In this document: positions 1 through 9,251 of the stretch, one piece after another
Layout: each line of letters begins with the position of its first letter
How positions within the stretch are numbered: position 1 is the stretch's first letter
Source: an uncultured Alphaproteobacteria bacterium
Lineage (GTDB): Bacteria > Pseudomonadota > Alphaproteobacteria > Rhodobacterales > Rhodobacteraceae
Assembly (NCBI GenBank): GCA_929200255.1
Contig: CAKMYZ010000003.1
Coordinates: 1 to 64,000 of the forward strand
DNA: 64,000 bases
Direction of reading: 5' to 3'
The notes under the pieces: model-generated
What the model saw: only the letters and a program-made list of their open reading frames with translations
The model's database searches: none
What the model was told of the DNA's origin: nothing
Position numbers and translations under genes: made by a program

Positions 1-64
1 ACTGAGATCAGATAAGAGCGATAGCAGCCGGCCGGCATAGGAATCAGCTGCTATCACCTTTTTT

Positions 65-888
65 GGGACTGTTGCGTTGATCGCAGTTCTTGGGAAAGTT
101 GCGGTTTTTGAGGTTGAGCATGCCGCGCAAATCACCGTTCAAGCACCATCGTTTTCCACGTGAGATCATCCTGTGTGCCGTGCGCTGGTATCTGCGATAC
201 CCGCTGTCTTATCAGGGTGTGCTCGATCTTTTGGCCGAGCGCGGCATAGTGATCGACCGATCGACCGTGTATCGCTGGGTCCAGAAGCTCGGCCCAGAAC
301 TGACCAAGCGCGCCGAGAAGCATCTACGCCGGGGGAGCGTCGACTGGCATGTCGATGAGACCTACATCCGCGTCGGTGGCAAGTGGCGCTATCTTTGGAG
401 GGCTGTCGATGCAAACGGTCAGATGATCAGACTTCCGCCTGACTGCGCGGCGAGATGCCAAGGCGGCCAAGGCCTTTCTCAACAAAGCGATTGAGCGTGT
501 AGGACTCCATCGCCCGGTAACCATCGCCACAGACAAAGCTCCGACCTATCGTCGCGTCATCCGGGAGATCAATTGCCGTTATGACCCACATTTTGACAGT
601 ATCCGGCATATGGACAAGAAGTGGCGCAACAATCTCATCGAAAGCGATCACGCGGCCATGAAACGGATCCTTGGATACCGTCAGAGCTTTCGATCCTTGC
701 GATCGGCCAAGGCAACCCTAAGCGGGCTCGAGACGATACGAACGATCAAACGCGGTCACATCCATCACAAACAACCAGGGGTCACGGGAGAGATCGCGTT
801 CATCAACGGACTGTTCGACCCCGCCGCCGAATAGCCCGCATACAACACTGTAATCCATGACGGCTTCGTCAATTAACGCAACAGTCCC
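65..888 (+). mobile_element. IS6-family insertion sequence, 824 bp, transposase frameshifted
   Basis: Perfect 14-bp terminal inverted repeats GGGACTGTTGCGTT (65-78) and AACGCAACAGTCCC (875-888) enclose an IS6-like DDE transposase. No 8-bp target duplication is visible (57-64 vs 889-896). Confidence 0.88.
120..834 (+). pseudogene. IS6-family transposase, disrupted by a +1 frameshift near 429
   Basis: Frame 3 encodes MPRKSPFKHHRFPREIILCAVRWYLRYPLSY...WHVDETYIRVGGKWRYLWRAVDANGQMI; the reading continues in frame 1 as DFRLTARRDAKAAKAFLNKAIERVGLH...NLIESDHAAMKRILGYRQSFRS. One extra A in ATGATC(A)GACTTC explains the shift. Confidence 0.85.
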
Positions 889-918
889 TTGTAAGCCACC
901 CTCTGCCATACGAAAAAG

Positions 919-944
919 CCCCGCCATCACATAGGATGGCGGGG
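919..944 (-). terminator. Rho-independent terminator downstream of the ccrM-like gene
   Basis: Stem CCCCGCCAT/ATGGCGGGG (919-927/936-944) with an A-run at 913-917 on the + strand, i.e. a U-run on the minus transcript. Confidence 0.7.
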
Positions 945-1021
945 GACAAGTTAGTGCTCGCGGACCTTCCACCATTGGAGAGGCTTGCCGCAGGCACCGG
1001 CGGTATCAACTTTGGTGAAAC

Positions 1022-2140
<1,119 letters not shown>

Positions 2141-2221
2141 CTAAGCCCCGGCAGGTGATCCCGCTCTTTGGTTAAGCCCAATGTGAGTCAGCCGTGATTC
2201 CAAGTCAAAAGCATTATTGAT

Positions 2222-2854
2222 TCAATCACTTAGGTTTTTATCTTGATACAAGATGTTGTGTATCGGCTTAAATGAACGCCTATGATGCGGCGTCACCCCG
2301 AACTGCTCTAGCCCCAATTTATGTTGGGCTGTGGGGTATCCCGCGTTCTTTTCCCAGCCGTAGTGGGGGTGCTGTTGCGCCAATGCCACCATGTGGCGAT
2401 CTCGCCACACCTTAGCCATGATGGAGGCCGCAGCGATGCTCACACTCCGGGCATCACCCTTGATCATGGTCTCTGAAGAAATCGCCAAATCACGCGGGAT
2501 CAAGTTGCCGTCGATCAGCGCGTGATCGGCCGTTCGGAGCAGTCCCGCAACGGCGCGCACCATCGCGATGTGTGACGCGCGCAAAATATTGTGGGCGTCA
2601 ATCTCTGCAACTGTTGCTTCGGCGATAGAGACATCCGCGACCTTCAACAATTTGTCGTAAAGCGCATCACGCCGCTTTGCGGTCAGCTTCTTGCTGTCGT
2701 TCAACCCATCGGGAATATGTGCGGGATCAAGGATCACCGCTGCTGCAACAACCGGGCCGGCCAAAGGGCCGCGCCCGACCTCATCCACACCAGCCACATG
2801 GGTAAAGCCACGCCGTAGCGCGGCCGCTTCGAAACTAAAGTCAGGTTTTGTCAT
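2222..2854 (-). CDS. rnhB: Ribonuclease HII
   Basis: VAGVDEVGRGPLAGPVVAAAVIL, LNDSKKLTAKRRD and AAASIMAKVWRDRHM motifs. Start trimmed to MTKPDF because a terminator lies inside the longer ORF. Confidence 0.92.
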   Translation of the reverse strand: MTKPDFSFEAAALRRGFTHVAGVDEVGRGPLAGPVVAAAVILDPAHIPDGLNDSKKLTAKRRDALYDKLLKVADVSIAEATVAEIDAHNILRASHIAMVRAVAGLLRTADHALIDGNLIPRDLAISSETMIKGDARSVSIAAASIMAKVWRDRHMVALAQQHPHYGWEKNAGYPTAQHKLGLEQFGVTPHHRRSFKPIHNILYQDKNLSD

Positions 2855-2896
2855 AAGGTCAGTCACCAGATGCATCCTGCGACTGCAAGGAAAAAG

Positions 2897-2929
2897 GGGG
2901 CAGAGAGCCATGTCCAATCTCTCTGCCCC
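2897..2929 (-). terminator. Rho-independent terminator for the upstream minus-strand gene (3039-3509)
   Basis: Perfect 11-bp stem GGGGCAGAGAG/CTCTCTGCCCC (2897-2907/2919-2929) with an A-run at 2891-2895. Confidence 0.72.
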
Positions 2930-3038
2930 GTGTAGGTGTCATGACCTGCTGTGCGTCACTCAGCGCAATTGATGCAAGATCAGACACCCCAGGTGGCGCG
3001 GTAACCGGGGCGTTGGATCCGCGCTACTGCTCAACGTC

Positions 3039-3509
3039 TTAATGGCGCCGATCAGATCGATAGCCCTGCTCATGCAGGCAATGTGGATCAAAGCCTCGGC
3101 GAGGCCCGTTATCGGTGTAGATCCGCACCGCACAGCGTGCGGGCAAGCTGTTCGTGTCGTGGTAGTTCCGCTCAAGACAGCGCTGGGCGAACATGCGTTG
3201 GCTGCCGAACCGGGTGTCAACGTTGCGCAGGCATCGTCCGGGCAATGTATAACGCGCGTTGTCATATCGGGTTTCACGATTCAGGTCGGACCAGCTGCGA
3301 TTGGGGTCAATGCCGCGCGACACAGTTTCGACCTCGGGCCCGCGGCGGTCACGGCTATCAAGTGCCGCGCCCAATATTGCAATTGCCGCCAATCCAAACA
3401 GCAGCTTTCCCGCATCCTCGCGATCGAGCCCCTGCGCCTGCAGCGGCGATGCGGTGGCAAGGGTCAGCGACAAGGCGGTCACCCCAGCGATCATTGGTTT
3501 GAGCATTGA
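3039..3509 (-). CDS. Hypothetical exported protein
   Basis: Signal-peptide-like start MLKPMIAGVTALSLTLATASPLQAQG. Start trimmed from the longer ORF. Confidence 0.55.
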   Translation of the reverse strand, partial: SMLKPMIAGVTALSLTLATASPLQAQGLDREDAGKLLFGLAAIAILGAALDSRDRRGPEVETVSRGIDPNRSWSDLNRETRYDNARYTLPGRCLRNVDTRFGSQRMFAQRCLERNYHDTNSLPARCAVRIYTDNGPRRGFDPHCLHEQGYRSDRRH

Positions 3510-3664
3510 CGTATCCTTTCGGTTCAGGGGCCTTGCTAAGGCGATGAACCAAATCTGGGCGCGATCCACACTGCCAAACAATAACGAGGGATGGTTATGC
3601 GATTGCCATCGCGATAACATGAGGCGTTATTGAATATCAGGACCCGCCCGGATCAGGTGAGCAC

Positions 3665-3946
3665 ATGAAACAACTTTCTCTCTCATTCATGGCTCTGATG
3701 TTGAGCACCACGGTTTTGCAAGCCGCCTGCTACGCGGACTATAAGGCCAAGCAAGACAACCCCTTGCGGCTCCACTATGGGGTGGCGGAGATCAATGGCG
3801 ACTGTTCCGTCGGATCGGCAGAATCGCAACTTGGCGACCGGCTGGCCGGGGGTGGCTGGCAGCTATTGAATGTGCTTGGCGTCTTTGACGATGCCGGGCT
3901 GGATGAAAGAAAGGACAGTGCAGGTGAGTACTTCCTCCGCTTCTGA
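3665..3946 (+). CDS. Small exported protein of unknown function
   Basis: Signal peptide MKQLSLSFMALMLSTTVLQAA; precedes and overlaps the next gene. Confidence 0.5.
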   Translation: MKQLSLSFMALMLSTTVLQAACYADYKAKQDNPLRLHYGVAEINGDCSVGSAESQLGDRLAGGGWQLLNVLGVFDDAGLDERKDSAGEYFLRF

Positions 3947-4622
3947 GACCCGTGAGATCGGCAGTCGGATTGTTGTCGCAGGGATTGCTGCAATTGTCCT
4001 GATACTGGCGGTTGCGGCTGTGCTGCTTTTTATCAATCTGCCAGACGCCAATGCATTCAACGCCCGTGTCGAACAGTTGTTCGTGGAGAACGACAATCTG
4101 ACCAGCAATGCCGAGATCAAGCTGCTAGAGATCCTGGCGGGGTCCGGCACAGCATTCTCAGACACACTTGCGTCCTACCGCTTTGTCATCTTTGTGCTGC
4201 TGATTTTTGCAACGGCCCTTCTGGTTGCCGCGGTGGCCTTTCTCGTGATGCTGATCGCGCTGAACCGGCGCATGGGTCGGATTGAACGGCAAGGTATCGA
4301 AGTGAATTCGCTCACGATCAGCCGCGACCAAAAGGCGGTCTACCTCAATGATTTCGAATTCAAACTGACCGATGCGGCAATTGAAACGCTGTCAGTACTG
4401 GCCGAAGCACGCATGGATGATGAGGTGCTGACCGGTGCAGAGATCGAAGGCGTGATCTCTGGCCGGAACGCTGCCGACTGTGACGAGGCCGCAGGAGCGA
4501 CCCGAATCAAGCGACTGCGGGACACGCTGGGTAACCAGATGATGAGCGAGCTTCTGGTCAAGAACATCGCGCGTAAAGGCTATGTTCTATCGATCGACAA
4601 AGATGTCATTCGGATGATTTAG
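3924..4622 (+). CDS. Membrane protein with C-terminal OmpR/PhoB-like winged-helix domain
   Basis: Two hydrophobic segments (IVVAGIAAIVLILAVAAVLLFI; FVIFVLLIFATALLVAAVAFLVMLIAL) followed by a wHTH-like end, TRIKRLRDTLGNQ...IARKGYVLSID. GTG start inferred at 3924. Confidence 0.5.
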   Translation: MSTSSASETREIGSRIVVAGIAAIVLILAVAAVLLFINLPDANAFNARVEQLFVENDNLTSNAEIKLLEILAGSGTAFSDTLASYRFVIFVLLIFATALLVAAVAFLVMLIALNRRMGRIERQGIEVNSLTISRDQKAVYLNDFEFKLTDAAIETLSVLAEARMDDEVLTGAEIEGVISGRNAADCDEAAGATRIKRLRDTLGNQMMSELLVKNIARKGYVLSIDKDVIRMI

Positions 4623-4660
4623 GGTCAGGACCCATTTCATCCAGGGCGTCAGCGCCTTCT

Positions 4661-5695
4661 TCATTTACGGCGAAGTGTTTCGCCCGCAGTCAGCGTTGGT
4701 GACAACGTGATGACAGGCCCGTCAGGAACGCTCTGACCGCTGTTGAGAGCGGCAATAATCTCTGCGGCCTTAACCCCGATACCCCGCCGGCAGGCATCCA
4801 TTGTTGCCAATTGACGGGGCAAACCGTCCAACAACTCCACCCCATTGAAGCCGGCGATGCCGATCTTGCCCGGCACATCAATACCTTGTTCCAGCAGATA
4901 CAACAGGCCACCCGCCCCGATCATGTCGTTCGAGTAATACAGGAAGTCGATGTCCGGTGTCCGCGCGATCATCTTTTCGGTCATCTCGCGACCTTTGGCC
5001 AAAGCCGATCCGCCGGAATAAAACTCCTGATCGGCAATCTCGATCCCTGATTTGGCAAGCGTCCGGGTGAAGCCTTCGAACCTTTTGCGGGCACGATGAT
5101 CAAGCGGCATCTTGGTACCCATAAAGCCGATCCGTTTGTATCCTTCGGCAATGATCGCTTCGGCCATCTTGCGACCCGCACGCCTGTGAGAGATGCCAAC
5201 GCAGTGGTCTACAGGTTCGCCGTCCACATCCATGATCTCGACAACCGGAATACCTGCCTGTCGCAGCATCGCTTCCGACGCCTCTGAATGCTCAAGCCCC
5301 GCAATAATCACGCCAGACGGGCGCCACGACAACATCTCGAAGAGGACCTTCTCTTCCTTCTCGGGCAAATAGTTGGTGACACCGACAACAGGCTGCAAGG
5401 CGGTGCCCTCCAGCGCCTCGGAGATACCAGAAAGCACTTCGGGAAAGACCATATTGCCCAGCGAGGGAATGACGACGGCCACCAAGTTGACCCGTTGCGA
5501 GGCCAGGGCACCCGCGATCTTATTGGGCACATAGCCGAGTTTCTTGGCAGCGTCCTGCACCTTCTGACGAGTGGCGGCACTGACGTCGCCCTTGTTGCGC
5601 AGCACACGGCTGACCGTCATTTCGCTTACACCGGATGCTTCGGACACATCACGCAGGGTCAGCGGGCGTTTCGGGGCATTTGTCAAATGGGTCAT
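4661..5695 (-). CDS. LacI-family transcriptional regulator (GntR-like)
   Basis: N-terminal LacI HTH LTLRDVSEASGVSEMTVSRVLRNKGDVSAATRQKVQDAAKKLGYVPNKIAGAL and a periplasmic-binding-like sensor domain. Start trimmed to MTHLTNAPKR. Confidence 0.9.
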   Translation of the reverse strand: MTHLTNAPKRPLTLRDVSEASGVSEMTVSRVLRNKGDVSAATRQKVQDAAKKLGYVPNKIAGALASQRVNLVAVVIPSLGNMVFPEVLSGISEALEGTALQPVVGVTNYLPEKEEKVLFEMLSWRPSGVIIAGLEHSEASEAMLRQAGIPVVEIMDVDGEPVDHCVGISHRRAGRKMAEAIIAEGYKRIGFMGTKMPLDHRARKRFEGFTRTLAKSGIEIADQEFYSGGSALAKGREMTEKMIARTPDIDFLYYSNDMIGAGGLLYLLEQGIDVPGKIGIAGFNGVELLDGLPRQLATMDACRRGIGVKAAEIIAALNSGQSVPDGPVITLSPTLTAGETLRRK

Positions 5696-6131
5696 CCTGC
5701 AAAATCTCAGCCCATTCTTAAACAGCATCGGCCACAAATGCCAGATGATCCGCGCCGTTGACCAAGGGTATCGACCGAAGGCCGTCATTCCCGGATGTGT
5801 ATCGCCCGAAGGATGAACGCGATGCCAACGCAGCTTTGGGAAAATTGAAGGGCATGGCCCGCGTTTAACAGCATCGCCACGCGCGGCGGTCCTTCGCCCT
5901 GCGTGGCTGATCCACAGGGAAGCCCATGTCCCCTGTGTGTTGGGCCTGGCCGGAAGTGTTGGTTTCGGCTTCCCAGCTTTCGACCCGGCTCGTTCGTCTG
6001 AACCGAATAGAGAGGAGAATTGCCACGTCGAATGGGGGAGAACTCCCACGCAAGTAATGCCTTGCACAAGTGCATTGCAAGCGCAACCTAGAGTGAGCGA
6101 ATGCATCTCTCATCCCAGGGGAAAAGGGTCC

Positions 6132-7391
6132 GTGTATCAGACATATATAGCACCGTCCGAGGCCCCACCTTCATCGCTCGAAATCAAAAGAGCGCTGCTA
6201 ACCTATGATAAAATATTGATCGCAGACCCTGCGGATAGAGATTTATTCCCACCACAAATGATTACTCAGGCGATGATGGGCATACCCCTTTTGGGCATGA
6301 ATATGGGGCCAATCCGACCGCTCGGAAAAGTACCGAACTACGACGATGATTTTGATCGGCTTATGGAGGAACTAAATTATGCGCGGCGGGATGGCGTTAT
6401 CGATGTCGTAAGTTTATTCGATCGCGAACATCAAGATCGTATGACGATCGGAGCGGTTCCTACGGGCGGATACCCGCTAAACCCCAGCTTCATGCTAGGC
6501 GCATATCGAAGCCTTGCACGCGACAACGAGGCTTTGGTTAAGGCCGTGCACGAAGACCCCTTGCTTGCAAATTGTACCCCTGAGGCGCTGACGGATATTG
6601 CCGGTGACCGTGCCATCGCTGACGGCGGTTTCAATCAAGATCCACACTTGCCTGAGATTGAAGGTGACTTGGCAAGATCAGGCTTGCGGACCGAGATCAG
6701 CAAAGTTGCCCGCTCAAGGCTTGCCTCCGTATTAAGGTCGGTCGGGTACTGTGCGGCGAAAAAGCTTGTGCCGACGTTTCACAATCGAAACTACGTCAAT
6801 GCTCTTAATCACCTAGCAACTAGGGCGGTAAACACGATTGACACCATCGCGGAAGATGACCCTCACTTTACAATGCGGAATAGAGTGCTCGAGGTTGCTC
6901 ACAGCGAGTACATTAACGACGAGGTGCTGGATGCGCTCTCTGTCGACGATGTTTTGTCTCTTAGGACAAAAGCATGGGGTGAGCAGGCAGAAGCACGAGA
7001 TAGTCTGCTCAGCTCTGCTGCCGAACTTGCGATGAATTGCGCTTCAACGGAAGAGTTTGACCGTGCGGTAAGGCAAGAAATTGTTGGCTACCGCAAGACT
7101 TGGGACGATTTGGTGTCTGAACGTGAGCAGCTCGGTTTTTCAATTAGATGCGATGTTGTCGAAGGCAGCGCCAAGGCCCTCGGCGCTGGTGTGGTAGGCG
7201 GCGTTGCAGGTGCATATGCGCAATTGCAGACTGGCATAGGGGCAGCAACGCTATTGCTCGCTGGGTGCGTGTTTTTTGCCCAGAAAGCTAAGGAGTACAA
7301 ACCAATGCGTGACGCAATAATGAAAGCAGAGGCCGAATTCCAAGATCATGTTTGCTTTGGTCTTCACGACTTCTATAGGCGCATTCCGTAA
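6132..7391 (+). CDS. Hypothetical protein with C-terminal Gly-rich hydrophobic hairpin
   Basis: Long ORF; probable GTG start VYQTYIAPSEAPPSSLEIKRALLTYDKILIADPADRD. No family recognised. Confidence 0.5.
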   Translation: MYQTYIAPSEAPPSSLEIKRALLTYDKILIADPADRDLFPPQMITQAMMGIPLLGMNMGPIRPLGKVPNYDDDFDRLMEELNYARRDGVIDVVSLFDREHQDRMTIGAVPTGGYPLNPSFMLGAYRSLARDNEALVKAVHEDPLLANCTPEALTDIAGDRAIADGGFNQDPHLPEIEGDLARSGLRTEISKVARSRLASVLRSVGYCAAKKLVPTFHNRNYVNALNHLATRAVNTIDTIAEDDPHFTMRNRVLEVAHSEYINDEVLDALSVDDVLSLRTKAWGEQAEARDSLLSSAAELAMNCASTEEFDRAVRQEIVGYRKTWDDLVSEREQLGFSIRCDVVEGSAKALGAGVVGGVAGAYAQLQTGIGAATLLLAGCVFFAQKAKEYKPMRDAIMKAEAEFQDHVCFGLHDFYRRIP

Positions 7392-7482
7392 CTCCACCAT
7401 CGGCATTCCGCATAAAACACATCACCTGACACATCAGTCGAAGTGCGCAGCATAAGGGTTCCTGTTAAGTAGTTGAAACCAT

Positions 7483-7531
7483 TGGTCGGAATGGCGTGGT
7501 TCGAACTCACGAACCCTGTCTCCCGAAGGCC
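7483..7531 (-). pseudogene. tRNA 3'-half-like fragment (T-arm, acceptor strand, CCA); isotype uncertain
   Basis: Minus strand reads ...TTCGGGAGACAGGGTTCGTGAGTTCGAACCACGCCATTCCGACCA with tRNA-like spacing of T-arm, 7-nt acceptor strand, discriminator and CCA. No matching 5' acceptor half (CGGAATG) is found upstream. Confidence 0.35.
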
Positions 7532-7694
7532 AAGGTTGTAACGCCAGTAGAAGGGTTCGCAAATGTTGACCCGATGCGGCACAAAAGGCACAAGGGGCTA
7601 GTGACCGGAATGTGAAATTTGCTACCCCGTACGCTACCCCGAGCAAATGTGCTCAACTCAGAAAATAAGATTTACCTTTGTAAATCAAATAGAT

Positions 7695-7771
7695 GGCCCC
7701 GTGGCTCAACTGGATAGAGCAGCCCCCTCCTAAGGGGCAGGTTGCAGGTTCGAATCCTGCCGGGGTCGCCA
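7695..7771 (+). tRNA. tRNA-Arg (anticodon CCT)
   Basis: Acceptor GGCCCCG/CGGGGTC, anticodon arm GCCCC-CTCCTAA-GGGGC (CCT), T-loop TTCGAAT, encoded CCA; 77 nt. Confidence 0.95.
7725..7771. repeat. attachment-site repeat, left (inside tRNA-Arg)
   Basis: CCCTCCTAAGGGGCAGGTTGCAGGTTCGAATCCTGCCGGGGTCGCCA. Confidence 0.92.
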
Positions 7772-7874
7772 AAACTGCCTGAAAAATATGACTTATTTAC
7801 AGGGTTTTGTGCGGAAGCCTGCAGAAAGTCCCGCCAGCTTTCATGCCGAGATCGGCTGAAACGGCCGATTTCTC

Positions 7875-7892
7875 GTACAAAACCTGTACAAA
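7875..7892. promoter_or_regulatory. Putative integrase/excisionase arm-type sites, left
   Basis: Two GTACAAA direct repeats 11 bp apart (7875, 7886). Confidence 0.4.
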
Positions 7893-7926
7893 ATCCGCAC
7901 GTTTGTGCGCAATTTGGGGGCCAGAT

Positions 7927-8784
7927 ATGAGCCGCCATAGCTTTGACCCCGAAATCGCCGGACGTGTCGGTCTCAATGCAGCGGTGATTTTCCAGAACAT
8001 CACCTTCTGGATTGAGAAGAACCAAGCCAACCACCGTAACCTACGCGACGGGCGGTATTGGACCTACAATTCGATCTCGGCTTTTGGTGAACTGTTCCCC
8101 TATCTGAGTGAGAAGCAGATCCGGACGGCGCTAGAAAAGCTGGTTAGTTCAGAATTGATCATCAAGGGCAATTTCAGCGACGATCGTTATGATCGGACCT
8201 GCTGGTATGCCCTGGGCAACTCCATTTGCCCAAATGGGCAAATCGACCCGACCGACAGGGAAAATGATGCATTTGCCCCTGAGGGCAAGCCATCTGCCCC
8301 GGAGGGCAAATCCTATAAGAACAGATATAAACCATATCAAAAACCAAATCCTTCGCACGCGAAGGCGGCGGTAGAGGATGAGATTTCAGAAAAGATTTTG
8401 TCCACCTATCCCGAGGATCGCATTCGCGGCAAAGCGGTTTGTCTCTCACAAATCCGCCAAGCGTTGGTCGACGGAGTGGACGCCAAAGACCTCGAGGAAG
8501 CCGTGCGTGCCTACGCCACCGAGAGCAAAGGGTTCACCCGATCCAAGGTGTGCTTCTCCGACAACTGGTTCACTTCTGGCCGTTGGCTGAAATACCTCCA
8601 CGACGTTGAGGAGGCACGAGAAGCTGGCAAAGCCAAAGAGGTGGAATTGCTGAAAGGTTTGGCCGACTGGGTCACAGACAAACATCCACTGTGCCGCCAC
8701 ATCACACCCGGCCAAGTGACCGCTTTGCTGGCCGCAAAGCTTGTCAGCCGGTTCGAGATCGAGGCGGCGGGGCTCAGAGCATGA
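7927..8784 (+). CDS. Helix-turn-helix / replication-initiator-like protein of mobile elements
   Basis: MSRHSFDPEIAGRVGLNAAVIFQNITFWIEKNQANHRNLRDGRYWTYNSISAFGELFPYLSEKQIRTALEKLVSSELIIKGNF: winged-helix-like N-terminus common in element replication genes. Start trimmed. Confidence 0.5.
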   Translation: MSRHSFDPEIAGRVGLNAAVIFQNITFWIEKNQANHRNLRDGRYWTYNSISAFGELFPYLSEKQIRTALEKLVSSELIIKGNFSDDRYDRTCWYALGNSICPNGQIDPTDRENDAFAPEGKPSAPEGKSYKNRYKPYQKPNPSHAKAAVEDEISEKILSTYPEDRIRGKAVCLSQIRQALVDGVDAKDLEEAVRAYATESKGFTRSKVCFSDNWFTSGRWLKYLHDVEEAREAGKAKEVELLKGLADWVTDKHPLCRHITPGQVTALLAAKLVSRFEIEAAGLRA

Positions 8785-9251
8785 ACGCGACCGACCCCAA
8801 CAAAGAGCAGAGAGCAAGGTTACCCACCGATTACATCGGTGGGACTTGTGAGGGGCGGCAAGCCTCCCCTTCAAACCCCAACCAGACGCGCGCAAGCGGC
8901 GTCAAAGAGGGCCTTTCCGAGAGCGTGATCTTTCGATGCACCCCGTCGGAAAAGGCAGCGCTTGTGGCCAAAGCGCGCGCCGCTGGTCTACCCAATGCCA
9001 CGCTGATGCGGGAGGCCTTGGGGCTGACCGAGGCACGTCGGCGCAAGCCCGTCCCACGTGTTGACCCGAAGCTGACCTTTGCGATTGCCCGCGTCGGCGG
9101 CAACCTCAATCAGCTGTCACGCTGGATCAACGGCGCGGTCAAATCCGGCCGCGCAAGCCAGATCGATGCGCTCAAGGTCGCTGCTCAGCTGGTGGTCATC
9201 GAGCGGCAATTGGCGCAGATCGTGGCAGCACACACTGGCAGTGACGCATGA
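8781..9251 (+). CDS. mobC: MobC-like mobilization accessory protein
   Basis: ESVIFRCTPSEKAALVAKARAAGLPNATLMREALGL...IARVGGNLNQLSRWIN: ribbon-helix-helix MobC pattern, directly upstream of the relaxase. Confidence 0.78.
   Translation: MNATDPNKEQRARLPTDYIGGTCEGRQASPSNPNQTRASGVKEGLSESVIFRCTPSEKAALVAKARAAGLPNATLMREALGLTEARRRKPVPRVDPKLTFAIARVGGNLNQLSRWINGAVKSGRASQIDALKVAAQLVVIERQLAQIVAAHTGSDA

Noticed and set aside
57-896. 8-bp target-site duplication around the IS6 element
   Set aside because: Flanks CCTTTTTT and TTGTAAGC do not match; no duplication seen.
5288-5816. ORFs on the + strand opposite the LacI regulator
   Set aside because: Antisense to a conserved coding frame, no recognisable domain.
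4661-6106. Full 481-aa version of the LacI regulator
   Set aside because: The first ~137 residues precede the conserved HTH and read as translated upstream non-coding DNA; start set at 5695.
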